Part shown: one piece after another, positions 42,694 to 50,781 of the stretch
Numbering within the stretch: position 1 is the stretch's first letter
Layout of the letters: each line of letters starts with the position of its first letter
NCBI GenBank assembly: GCA_038893495.1
Contig: JAWARJ010000001.1
Coordinates: 1,663,824 to 1,727,823, forward strand
Source of the DNA: Thermoproteus sp.
Lineage (GTDB): Archaea; Thermoproteota; Thermoprotei; Thermoproteales; Thermoproteaceae
Length of the DNA stretch: 64,000 nt
Direction: 5' to 3'
Made by a program: the position numbers and the translations under genes
Notes under the pieces: generated by a model
Databases searched by the model: none
What the model was told of the DNA's origin: nothing
Seen by the model: only the letters and a program-made list of their open reading frames with translations

Positions 42694-43122
42694 CTATTTG
42701 GCCGCTCTTTCCGCCAGCTTTTCGGCCAGCGTAGTCCAGAAGATCTCCGCCAACTCGTTTTTCTTCGGCTGGTAGCTACTGGCGGCTTCCAGCACCACTT
42801 CGGCGAGCCTCCTCTCTTTTTCGCCCGGCTTTAGCCCGAGGGCCTCTAGGATCCATGGGTTCTCCTTTATAAATTCGGCGAGTGCTTCAAGGAGGGCCTT
42901 CGCGGCGGCTTTTATCGTATCGTGGTCTAGACACGGCTTTTTCTCCCCCTCTTTTTCGTTTGACGTGAATTCTTGCCGTAGTTTCTCCACCTCTTCTTCT
43001 GGTATGAGCCATTTGTCTCCTTCTCTTACGGCCTTTATCCTGCCCTTTCTGGCCCAATACCTGACCGCAGCCGGGGTGACGTTGAACATCTTGGCTACCT
43101 CCTCTGTGGTGTACATCTTCAC
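42694..43122 (-). CDS. MerR/excisionase-type HTH DNA-binding protein
   Basis: 142 aa. The N terminus (YTTEEVAKMFNVTPAAVRYW, then ARKGRIKAVREGDKWLIPEEEVEKL) is a MerR/excisionase helix-turn-helix with wing. The rest is a charged helical region (about 65-140), perhaps for oligomerisation. GTG 43122 or ATG 43116; TATA-like AACTTTTACGC lies about 25 nt upstream and overlaps a candidate operator. A mobile-element origin is possible. The 197-nt gap behind it is AT-rich and shows nothing else than a short GTTAG/CTAAC hairpin (42667-42686). Confidence 0.82.
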   Translation of the reverse strand: MKMYTTEEVAKMFNVTPAAVRYWARKGRIKAVREGDKWLIPEEEVEKLRQEFTSNEKEGEKKPCLDHDTIKAAAKALLEALAEFIKENPWILEALGLKPGEKERRLAEVVLEAASSYQPKKNELAEIFWTTLAEKLAERAAK

Positions 43123-43235
43123 GGCGGATCGACTTATTTTGCGTAAAAGTTTTTCGCTTGTTCGGAGAGAGAAGCGGTTTTGCGCAAACTGTTTTCTTCG
43201 GCTCTAGGTTAAATATCCCTTCTGTTTTACGTCTT
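43123..43235. promoter_or_regulatory. Divergent promoter with paired TTTGCGYAAA sites
   Basis: Two near-identical decamers lie between the HTH gene and the MscS gene: TTTGCGTAAA at 43138-43147 (over the HTH gene's TATA box) and the perfect palindrome TTTGCGCAAA at 43179-43188, 41 bp apart (about four helical turns). The MscS gene has its own TATA-like GGTTAAATATCC about 25 nt before ATG 43236. The layout suggests autoregulation by the HTH protein. Confidence 0.45.
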
Positions 43236-43973
43236 ATGGATCTGGAGCCTTTGGTGTTGCTTATAGCTCTAGGCGCCTCGGCCGCCTCCTATATAGCCGC
43301 TAGGCTCGGCTTTTCGCAACTTATGGAGAAGCTGGGGGTCGAGGTGACTGCCGTCTTCAACGCAATTTCGGCGCTTTTGGCCGTGGTGATATTTCTAGCC
43401 GTGGCCTCTTTTGCCTACAACGTCTATGCCCTCTTCCTATTGATGACGACGTTTTTGGTATTGGCTTTAGTGGGACTTTTGATAGCTTTGAGGCATTTGA
43501 TAGAGGAATATTCGGCCGGCGTGTTTATCTCTAGAGTACATGGAATACATATCGGCGACTATTTGCAGATAGGCAAGACGGCGGGCTATATAGTGGCCAT
43601 GAGGCCGACTTCGTTAGTTATTAGGGACTTCAAGCGCAATCTGGTCCATATACCCTACACTAAGCTGATACACGAGCCGTTTAATTTAGTCAGAGTTGAG
43701 GAGGGACATGAAATTAGAGTGCATATGTACATGCCGTATGGCTCCGACGTGAATAGGCTTAGAGTTGAGTTGAGCCACGTGGCCTCAGAATTCGGCGTAG
43801 AGAACTTCAGGATAGACGTGGACCACATAGGGTATAGGGGAGTGATCTTGACTGCGCGCGGAATCTTGAGGGACCCCAGGAGGGAGGAGGAGGTTAGGTA
43901 TGCCCTACTTGACAGAGCCTACGCCTTTCTTGCTACTGGCAAGCAACAACGCGGCGCCAGCGGCGGCCCATAG
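43236..43973 (+). CDS. MscS-family mechanosensitive channel-like protein
   Basis: 245 aa with three hydrophobic helices (about 5-22, 40-65, 72-95), then the MscS beta domain: GIHIGDYLQIGKTAGYIVAM, SLVIRDFKRNLVHIPYTKLI (the family's pN..i..), and an alpha-beta C-terminal domain. It would release solutes on membrane tension. ATG 43236 is supported by a TATA box. The 3' end overlaps the convergent permease gene by 69 nt, the longest such overlap here. Confidence 0.85.
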   Translation: MDLEPLVLLIALGASAASYIAARLGFSQLMEKLGVEVTAVFNAISALLAVVIFLAVASFAYNVYALFLLMTTFLVLALVGLLIALRHLIEEYSAGVFISRVHGIHIGDYLQIGKTAGYIVAMRPTSLVIRDFKRNLVHIPYTKLIHEPFNLVRVEEGHEIRVHMYMPYGSDVNRLRVELSHVASEFGVENFRIDVDHIGYRGVILTARGILRDPRREEEVRYALLDRAYAFLATGKQQRGASGGP

Positions 43974-45236
43974 CGCTAGCACCCAGACCTCTTGGTATCT
44001 GACGATTAGGGATAGGGCTAAGCCTATCGCTGTTAGGACTACGCCCGAAATCCCCACTAGGGATATGCCTCTTATTGTAGGCGTCCTTAAGGCCCCGTAG
44101 AGCTCGCCTCGGCGTACTTCCAGCAAAAGAGATAGGGAGACCATTAGGTAGTTTATGAGAGAGGCGACGGCATATATGTCAACAATTATGTAAATCTCAC
44201 CTGGACTTAAGAAAGCAAACGCCACCGCTGCAGACAGTATTATAGACACGTAGGGCGTCCTGTACTTCTTATGTATCCTTGAGAACAGTTTGGGCAACAT
44301 GCCCTCCTCAGCGAGCCTGTAGACCAGTCTTGAAAAGGCTACGAAGCCCGCCAGGGCGGCCATTATCTGTACGACGGCGGTAACTACGCCGACTGGGAAC
44401 ACCAGCCATGTCCCATACGGCAGAGATGCCGCTATGTTGACCACTGCTGTCGCGGGGTTTGACGCGACTACGCTGTACGTAACGCTGTTCATTAAGAGCG
44501 CTGTGAGGCCTATGCCGTAGGCGGCGCCTATGCTGGCGGCGAGTATTGTGGCCCTCGGCACCTGTATAAGCGGCATCTCGGCCTCGCCGGCTAGCTGACC
44601 TATCGCGTCCATGCCCGTATAGCCTCTAGACGCGTAGGAGAGGCCCGCCCAAATGTCAGCGGCCTTCACGCCGCTCCAGGCGAAATAGGGAGGTGCCGTC
44701 TTGAGTTCTAAGATTAAGCCCAACAACACTGTCATCACGCCTATGAGGACCAGATCCAATATGGCTACGGCGGCTGAAACTCTAGCTGACTCCTTTATTC
44801 CTATAAATGTAAGTATAGCAAGGCTTAATGCAATGACAAATGATAAAACCCTAATAATTATATATGGAATGTAAATTCCATAATAGGATAGCATACTTGA
44901 TAAATAGAGTGTTCCATCAAGAGACCCATATGCAACCATTACCGCTTGGTCGAAGGAGAGAAGCCAGGCCGAGAAGAAGCCGGCGGTCCTCCCCAATGTC
45001 GTCTTGACGTATAGGTACGACCCGCCAGTTTCGGGAAACCTGGAGCCCATCTCGCCGTAGGCCAGCGCTATGGCGGCCATTAAGGCCGTGCCGTAGAGGA
45101 CCACTAGGAATGTGTACTGGCCAGCCGCGGCTGCTATGACCCCTAAGATGAAATAGAAGGTAGATTGGCTGTCGGCGTGGACAAGCGAGTATATGTCAAA
45201 TACCCCCAATTTGCGCCTTAGCCAGTCCCTGCTCAT
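43905..45236 (-). CDS. APC-family amino acid permease
   Basis: 443-aa cytoplasmic-membrane transporter with about 12 helices. Features: N-terminal GVIAAAAGQYTFLVVLYGTA, GEMGSRFPETGGSYLYVKTT (the family's P..GG.Y.y), SYASRGYTGMDAIGQLAGE, and RIHKKYRTPYVSIIL. Substrate not predictable. Its start overlaps the upstream TrkA/RCK-like gene by 4 nt, so the two are coupled and the RCK protein probably gates or regulates the permease. Confidence 0.9.
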   Translation of the reverse strand: MSRDWLRRKLGVFDIYSLVHADSQSTFYFILGVIAAAAGQYTFLVVLYGTALMAAIALAYGEMGSRFPETGGSYLYVKTTLGRTAGFFSAWLLSFDQAVMVAYGSLDGTLYLSSMLSYYGIYIPYIIIRVLSFVIALSLAILTFIGIKESARVSAAVAILDLVLIGVMTVLLGLILELKTAPPYFAWSGVKAADIWAGLSYASRGYTGMDAIGQLAGEAEMPLIQVPRATILAASIGAAYGIGLTALLMNSVTYSVVASNPATAVVNIAASLPYGTWLVFPVGVVTAVVQIMAALAGFVAFSRLVYRLAEEGMLPKLFSRIHKKYRTPYVSIILSAAVAFAFLSPGEIYIIVDIYAVASLINYLMVSLSLLLEVRRGELYGALRTPTIRGISLVGISGVVLTAIGLALSLIVRYQEVWVLALWAAAGAALLLASSKKGVGSVK

Positions 45237-45865
45237 GACAGAAGGTCTTTTAGGGTCTCTAAGACTCCCATCGCGATTAAGTTGTCCCCCTCCTGTATCA
45301 CCGCGTCGGGCGCGGTGATTATTTCATCTCCTCTAATTAATACGGCCTTGACCCCGTAGGACTCCTCTAATTCAGCTAGGCTCTTGCCTATAGCCTTGAA
45401 GTCGGCCGTCACGAACATTTCTAAAAGCCCGAAGTCGCCTCTTAGGGGGGTTATTTTGGTGTACTTTAAATTTAACACCCTATAGAGCCTGCCAAGGATA
45501 CATTGAGATGCGCTTATCGTAACTATGCCGTATTCTTCGGCCTCTTCGACGTAGGTCTGGTTTCTCATAGTCGCGATAACCCTCGGGACGCCTTTAGACC
45601 TACATATCTTGCCTATAGATAGATTCAGCTTGTCGTTAGGAGAAATTAAAATAGCTATTTCCACATCTTCAAGACCTATATTATCTAGTACTTCTTCATA
45701 TGTCTCAGCTTTAACTGTATGTATATATACTGGATATTTAATAAACTCTTTACCTCTATGCTCGCTCGATATAAGGTGTATCGTATATCCGTTTTCGGCC
45801 AGCGCGTCGACGACCATTTTAGCCAGATCGTCGCCGCTGTCTAGCACCAACGCCTTTCTAGCCAC
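45233..45865 (-). CDS. TrkA-like regulator (TrkA-N plus TrkA-C/RCK domains)
   Basis: 210 aa. Residues 1-125 have the RCK/TrkA-N alternation (KALVLDSGDDLAKMVVDALA, ISPNDKLNLSIGKICRSKG) and 135-210 a TrkA-C domain (FKAIGKSLAELEESYGVKAV, EGDNLIAMG). The usual GxGxxG of the Rossmann fold is replaced by DSGDDL, so NAD binding may be lost or changed. Coupled to the APC permease, not to a K+ channel. Confidence 0.83.
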   Translation of the reverse strand: MARKALVLDSGDDLAKMVVDALAENGYTIHLISSEHRGKEFIKYPVYIHTVKAETYEEVLDNIGLEDVEIAILISPNDKLNLSIGKICRSKGVPRVIATMRNQTYVEEAEEYGIVTISASQCILGRLYRVLNLKYTKITPLRGDFGLLEMFVTADFKAIGKSLAELEESYGVKAVLIRGDEIITAPDAVIQEGDNLIAMGVLETLKDLLS

Positions 45866-45910
45866 GTCGCAATGTAGAGACCGAAATATAAGTTAAGCGC
45901 CGTAGACCCC

Positions 45911-47080
45911 CTATATCCCGGCCAGCAGTACTACCAGGACCGCCACTACTAGATATATAAATATTGCGCGGCGCGCTCTCTCTCCTATATATAACTTTAT
46001 AATACTATAATAAATATATAAGCCTATTATCAATAAAGAAATCTTTATAAATATATTATTTGCAATAATTGATATAGCTGAAAATAGAAAAGAAAGTCCA
46101 ACAGCCATTCTGGCCAGATTTGTATAGCCTCTATCTGTCAATCTGGCCTCGACGAGCCTCCTCAGCAAGACCTCTCCGAGTAGCGACAAGAAGTATATAG
46201 CCGTCGAGGTCCCTATGAAGAGAAGGAGGTAGTAGGCCGTGGGGTTCTCGTACGCGGGTCGGAAGGACCATGCGACTTTAGGCAGGAGGACCGTCGAGGA
46301 GGCCGCCGAGAACAGCAGTAGATGTTCCCAAGGCGCGTGGGCCGCTATGGGGTCTCCCAACAACAAGACGAACTCCCCCTGGGTGTGGGTCAGCCTGGAG
46401 CGTAGAGGCTGTCGCCAACTGCCGTAACGAGTCTTCATGAGCTTTATAAAGAGGTCGTGCGACTTGATCCCCATGGCCTTGAAGACGTATATATCCGCCT
46501 CGACCTCTAGGGTCCTCACAAGCACGAATAGGAAATAGGCTGTAGTGGCCACGAGGGCTACAGAAAAGACGTAGACGTATGCCGGAAGCAGGCCTATAGC
46601 CGAATAGGTCGACGGCAACGCCGACATTTCCCCATATAGCGCCGACCCTACAATCCATATCTTGGCGGGATGTTTAAACTTCGCGTGGGCCTCCTCGTGG
46701 AGCTCGACGAATCTTTCCAGCTCGGGGTCCTCCCCTCCGCCCAGCACGAGGAAGGAGACCCATCTGGTCAGGCCCCCTGCGGTGAACCCGTACGGCTTGG
46801 CTCCCGCCCGTCTGTATTTGACTAGATGCGCCCCCTTGCTTATACTGAAATATCTACCGGCTATTTGTTCCTCCAAGAATATCGCCAGTATAAATAGAGA
46901 TGAGCCCAACGCCGACAGCGCTAAATAAGGACACAAGCCGTCGCAAGGGGACGTGTTGAGCGGCTCCACTAGGGGCGACAGAATGCGGGCCAGGTAGGAT
47001 AAGAAGTACAGGAGGGCCAGACCTGTGGGCACCAATATGGACGACACGACGAGCAACAACTTGCCTACAGTTATCTCCAC
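45911..47080 (-). CDS. M48-type membrane metalloprotease (HtpX-like)
   Basis: About 390 aa with several membrane helices at both ends. The zinc motif is ELHEEAHAKF (HExxH) near residue 150, and the third ligand Glu is in LEVEADIYVFK. This is the M48 layout of membrane-embedded quality-control proteases. GTG 47080 fits TATA-like GACTAAAAATAGG about 23 nt upstream; a TTG at 47116 would add 12 residues. Divergent from the small membrane protein gene. Confidence 0.8.
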   Translation of the reverse strand: MEITVGKLLLVVSSILVPTGLALLYFLSYLARILSPLVEPLNTSPCDGLCPYLALSALGSSLFILAIFLEEQIAGRYFSISKGAHLVKYRRAGAKPYGFTAGGLTRWVSFLVLGGGEDPELERFVELHEEAHAKFKHPAKIWIVGSALYGEMSALPSTYSAIGLLPAYVYVFSVALVATTAYFLFVLVRTLEVEADIYVFKAMGIKSHDLFIKLMKTRYGSWRQPLRSRLTHTQGEFVLLLGDPIAAHAPWEHLLLFSAASSTVLLPKVAWSFRPAYENPTAYYLLLFIGTSTAIYFLSLLGEVLLRRLVEARLTDRGYTNLARMAVGLSFLFSAISIIANNIFIKISLLIIGLYIYYSIIKLYIGERARRAIFIYLVVAVLVVLLAGI

Positions 47081-47145
47081 GCCCAATCCGAAAGACCTAT
47101 TTTTAGTCGATCCCAATATTTAAAACGGCCTCATTTCAGAGGCAT

Positions 47146-47439
47146 ATGCATAGAGATAAAGCCGTGGGCTTGGCCTTAATGGTGCTGTCCGTTGTAGTGA
47201 TTATAGCCTACGCCTGGCTTGTCTTCCTGACTAAATACGACATAGTGGTCTTAAAGATCACGGCGTTTTTGGCCGTGGCGGCCGTATTCGGGATATTGGG
47301 CTGGGTCGGCTACGCTCTGGCTACCACCCCGCCGCCTAAGCCCATAGAGGAGATCGAGAAGGAGGTGGAACAAGCCTTGAAGGAGATAGAAAGACAGATG
47401 CAAGAGGGGGGAGGTGAGGAGGGAAAGAAACAGCCCTAG
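47146..47439 (+). CDS. Small two-helix membrane protein
   Basis: 97 aa: two hydrophobic helices (about 8-28 and 35-58), a proline-rich joint TTPPPKP, and an acidic coiled-coil-like C-terminal helix (IEEIEKEVEQALKEIERQMQ). TATA-like AATATTTAAAACGG lies 25 nt upstream. It stops directly before the DNA glycosylase gene, so they are co-transcribed, but no functional link is evident. Confidence 0.7.
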   Translation: MHRDKAVGLALMVLSVVVIIAYAWLVFLTKYDIVVLKITAFLAVAAVFGILGWVGYALATTPPPKPIEEIEKEVEQALKEIERQMQEGGGEEGKKQP

Positions 47440-48039
47440 ATGCAGATATTCCGGCCCTATATCGACTGGGTTAAGTCGGCGAAGGCGCTCGACGATAGAA
47501 GGCTGGGAAAGCAGAGGGCCGAGGCGAAACAAGTTATCCTGGCCATATTGAGGAAGCTAGGCCTTCTTAACGACGGCAAGAGGGGATGGCTGAACCATCC
47601 AGTGGTCTTAATGTACTTCAACGACGGCGTGCCGTACCTCGAAGACCTCGTGGGGTACTTCAGGGCCGTAGTCGACGAATGGCGCTCTAGGGGTTTCCGC
47701 AACTCCGTGACTCTATCCGACGTAGAGGGGCTTATCGGCAGAGTGAGAGGCGCCTCGGGGACTCCCATAACCCATGTGCACGAGGTCGAATATAGGAGAG
47801 TCTTGTTGCTCAAAGACCCCTGTTACTATATGGGCAAGTTCAGCCGCGAGGAGATACTGGAGGTGTTGGAGACCGAGCCCACGCCGATAAGGGGAGTCAA
47901 CCTCTGGATTTTCGACATATACAACGCATATAGGAGGTTTGTGGCCGAATTGAAGTCGGGCCGGAGGGTCTGCGCTCCTATATTCCCGCGGCGCGCCTCA
48001 GCCTCTCGAAACACCTATCGCAGAAGCCAGGGCCCTTGA
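47440..48039 (+). CDS. Pyrimidine dimer DNA glycosylase (Pyr_excise, PF03013 type)
   Basis: Repair enzyme for UV photoproducts. The family opening MQIFRPYIDWVKSAKALDDR followed by RLGKQRAEAKQVI, then GWLNHPVVLMYF and a C-terminal IYNAYRRFV segment are typical of the non-T4 group known from mycobacteria and archaea. 199 aa. It starts immediately after the previous stop; its last 62 nt overlap the convergent archaemetzincin gene. Confidence 0.85.
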   Translation: MQIFRPYIDWVKSAKALDDRRLGKQRAEAKQVILAILRKLGLLNDGKRGWLNHPVVLMYFNDGVPYLEDLVGYFRAVVDEWRSRGFRNSVTLSDVEGLIGRVRGASGTPITHVHEVEYRRVLLLKDPCYYMGKFSREEILEVLETEPTPIRGVNLWIFDIYNAYRRFVAELKSGRRVCAPIFPRRASASRNTYRRSQGP

Positions 48040-48481
48040 GGTCCGTGTCGACTATCGTGTTGCTGAAATACATGACGCACCTAGGGTTCCTGCAGTGGCC
48101 CAGCCCTAAGGTGTGCCCCAATTCGTGCGTTATCTCCTTAGCCAGCCTCATGTCGAAGAGGGGCGACGAGGGGTCAAGCCTCCTGGTGAACACCACGGCC
48201 TTATCGCCGTAGGCGACCCCGAAGACGAAATTAAGGCCGGGCACGTAGCCGTCTGCGTCGACTACGTATACGCGCCTTTGCCGGCCCCTTGCAGGCTCCA
48301 GTAGCTCCAACAGCCTGTCCGCCCTTATTTGCATCCTTGACGCGTCTAAAGCCAGCGCCTTCATCGGCGCCAGATCTACGCGCGTCGTCCGCACCTCGAC
48401 TAGCCCCCTAAACGAGGAGACCACGACGTCCACGACGGACTGCCGTATCTCTATTTCGGACAGCAGTAAGACCTCAATCAC
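47978..48481 (-). CDS. amzA: Archaemetzincin metalloprotease
   Basis: Zinc protease with the extended motif HELGHTLGLGHC and the following CVMYFSN (Met-turn). A second zinc site is formed by Cys in GLGHCRNPRC and GFCDRCFERL, as in archaeal and human archaemetzincins. 167 aa. Physiological substrate unknown. The 3' 62 nt overlap the convergent glycosylase gene. Confidence 0.93.
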   Translation of the reverse strand: MIEVLLLSEIEIRQSVVDVVVSSFRGLVEVRTTRVDLAPMKALALDASRMQIRADRLLELLEPARGRQRRVYVVDADGYVPGLNFVFGVAYGDKAVVFTRRLDPSSPLFDMRLAKEITHELGHTLGLGHCRNPRCVMYFSNTIVDTDLKGPGFCDRCFERLRRAAGI

Positions 48482-48509
48482 TTTTTATCTTAGGCCCAGA
48501 CCTTTATAT

Positions 48510-49211
48510 ATGAATAAAGTCCTCGAGGCCCTCGCCAGAAGGGCCGTGGTAGGCCATAGGGGATATCCCCTAAAGAGGCCGGAAAACACGATAGCCTCCT
48601 TCATGGAGGCCATAAAGGCGGGGGCCGACATAGTAGAGATGGATGTACATAAGACTAAAGACGACGTCTTGGCAGTGGTCCACGACTCCGAGTTGAGGAC
48701 TCCGGGCGGGGTCTTGAGAGTGAAAGAGGCGGCTTGGGCAGACCTCTCAGGCTATAAGATAGGCGGAGAGCCCATTCCCACCCTCGAGGAGGCTTTGTCG
48801 GCAATAGACGGGAGGGCGGGGGTGTTCATAGAGATAAAAGACATAGAGGCCTCGGCTCTGGTGCGAGACGCCATAAAGTCCGCGGGGGCCGCCTCGTGGG
48901 CGGCAGTGATAAGCTTCCACAAGGAGGCGCTTATTGGCTTGAGGGGCCTTGTGCCTCTAGGCCTGATATACGCGCGGCCTCCCGGCGAGATCCTGGAGGC
49001 CAAACGGTCCGGGTTCGACTTCGTGCTCCCCCAATACAGGCTGGCGACCGCCAAGGCCGTGTCCTTCGCACATAAAGTGGGGCTTAAGGTGGTGGCTTGG
49101 ACTGTCAATGAGGCGCAGTTGATGGAGGAGCTGTGGCGTAGAGGCGTCGACGCGATAGCCAGCGACGACGTGGAGCTCGCCGTCTCCGTCAGGAATAGGC
49201 TCGGCTCTTGA
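48510..49211 (+). CDS. ugpQ: Glycerophosphodiester phosphodiesterase
   Basis: TIM-barrel enzyme that splits glycerophosphodiesters to glycerol phosphate (in archaea likely sn-glycerol-1- or 3-phosphate) and an alcohol. VVGHRGYPLKRPENTIASF, VEMDVHKTKDDVLAVVHD and VFIEIKD carry the catalytic His pair and metal ligands. 233 aa. It overlaps the MFS transporter gene by 4 nt, which may import its substrate. Confidence 0.93.
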   Translation: MNKVLEALARRAVVGHRGYPLKRPENTIASFMEAIKAGADIVEMDVHKTKDDVLAVVHDSELRTPGGVLRVKEAAWADLSGYKIGGEPIPTLEEALSAIDGRAGVFIEIKDIEASALVRDAIKSAGAASWAAVISFHKEALIGLRGLVPLGLIYARPPGEILEAKRSGFDFVLPQYRLATAKAVSFAHKVGLKVVAWTVNEAQLMEELWRRGVDAIASDDVELAVSVRNRLGS

Positions 49212-50353
49212 CTATGCGGCGAGGCGGCTATTTGAGCTTGATATTGGCGGGATCCATAACCGGCTTTCTATGGGGAGCCAACCAGACCGTACTCTCGATA
49301 TATCTATACAGGATAGGGCTGACGCCGGCGCAAGTCGGCATAGTCTACGCGCTGTCCACTACCTTCATGACGTTAGGAGCTCTTGTCGTGGGCTATCTGG
49401 CCGACCTATACGATAGGGCCCGCCTCTATTACGCCTTGTCTTTCGCTTCTGCGGTCCTCACGGCGCTCATGGGGCTACCGAATCCGATCGTGGTGGTCGT
49501 CTCCTACATCTCGACTAGCTTTCTGAACAGACCCACGGTCTATAGTGCGATATTGGGCGATTACGCCAAGACTAGAGGCATCTCCAACGAGGCCTTCGCC
49601 TACTCCGCGGCCCTATCTTCGTTCTTCGCCGCGCTGGGCTCCTCCTCTGCCTCCATAACGGCCTTGGGGCCGGCTGGCTTTAGGGCTCTATTCCTACTGG
49701 AAAGCCTCGTGATAGTCCTATCCGCGTTGTTTATAGCCTCGGCAGGGCCTACGTCCACAGTCGAGCATGTTAGGCCCTCGTTGAGCTTTAAGGAGCTGAA
49801 ATCCTACTGGCTGTTGAAAAGATTGATCCCGGAGGCCGTCATAGGCCTGGGGGCGGGGCTCATAATACCTCTATTCTCTCTGTGGTTTTACTTGAAGTTC
49901 CATGTATCTGTCACGAGCTTATCGATATCATATGCGCTGTCGGACCTAACTCTATCGGTGGGCACAGCCACGGCCCCTCTGATCGCCAAGGCGCTAAAGA
50001 GCAGGGTCAACTCCATAGTGGTCCTACAGTCCATCGCGACGGCCATTTTGGCAGCCATGCCGCTTGTCGGCATAGCCGAAATCGACTTAGCCCTATTTGT
50101 GGCTAGGACGGCCTTAATGAATATGGCCAACCCACTACTCTCCGCGTTGATAAACGACTTGGTGCCCCAGGAGGAGCGCGGCAGGGTCTTCGGCGCTTGG
50201 AACGCCTTAAGCAACATCCCAAGGGCTCTGGGTCCCCTAGTGGGAGGCTATCTGATGGATTTGGGACTTGTTGACGCTCCCTTGTTCATGACGGCCGGAC
50301 TTTACGCATCTGCTGTAATTTTATTTAAAATACTTTTTAATAATATAGATTAA
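49208..50353 (+). CDS. MFS transporter
   Basis: 381 aa, about 11-12 membrane helices. The cytoplasmic loop after helix 2 has GYLADLYDRARLYY, a variant of the MFS G..aDr.grr motif, and a second copy-like LVPQEERGRVFGAWNAL stands in the second half. Coupled to the phosphodiesterase by ATGA overlap, so uptake or export of glycerophosphodiesters is a fair guess. The stop overlaps convergent mobB by 4 nt. Confidence 0.87.
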   Translation: MTMRRGGYLSLILAGSITGFLWGANQTVLSIYLYRIGLTPAQVGIVYALSTTFMTLGALVVGYLADLYDRARLYYALSFASAVLTALMGLPNPIVVVVSYISTSFLNRPTVYSAILGDYAKTRGISNEAFAYSAALSSFFAALGSSSASITALGPAGFRALFLLESLVIVLSALFIASAGPTSTVEHVRPSLSFKELKSYWLLKRLIPEAVIGLGAGLIIPLFSLWFYLKFHVSVTSLSISYALSDLTLSVGTATAPLIAKALKSRVNSIVVLQSIATAILAAMPLVGIAEIDLALFVARTALMNMANPLLSALINDLVPQEERGRVFGAWNALSNIPRALGPLVGGYLMDLGLVDAPLFMTAGLYASAVILFKILFNNID

Positions 50354-50781
50354 TATTTACTTAAAAATTCTAATATATTAACATTGCACTTAGCCATCTT
50401 CAATATCTCTTCGGAAGAGGCGAGGGCTCTATCTAGGTCGAGTATTAAATCGGCATCGGCTGGGGGGTCCGGCCCTATATGGACCTTAAGGCCTAACTTA
50501 ACATCTCTAAACCCCTCTACTATCACCAAGTCGGCGTTCAGCTCGCCCAATATGAGCCTATCGGAGAAACAAGCCCACATGCCGCCGCCCCTCAACGCTA
50601 CGACGTCAGCCCCAGCGGACTTCATCCTATAGCTGTCCTTATCGGGGACGTCGGGGAGATGGTGGCTTTGTTTCACCGCGAAGACCTTGAGCCCCTTGGC
50701 CGACGCTAGCGAGATGAGCCTTTCGGCTAGCACAGTCTTCCCCACGTCCTTATTGCCAGTTATCTGTATTACGCAAACCAC
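50350..50781 (-). CDS. mobB: Molybdopterin-guanine dinucleotide biosynthesis adapter MobB
   Basis: GTP-binding adapter for molybdenum (or tungsten) cofactor maturation. Walker A is ITGNKDVGKTVLAERLI; VKQSHH, SYRMKSAGADVVAL and LVIVEGFRD are typical of MobB. 143 aa. It overlaps moeA by 13 nt. Tungsten enzymes are common in Thermoproteales, so the cofactor may carry W. Confidence 0.9.
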   Translation of the reverse strand: MVCVIQITGNKDVGKTVLAERLISLASAKGLKVFAVKQSHHLPDVPDKDSYRMKSAGADVVALRGGGMWACFSDRLILGELNADLVIVEGFRDVKLGLKVHIGPDPPADADLILDLDRALASSEEILKMAKCNVNILEFLSKY

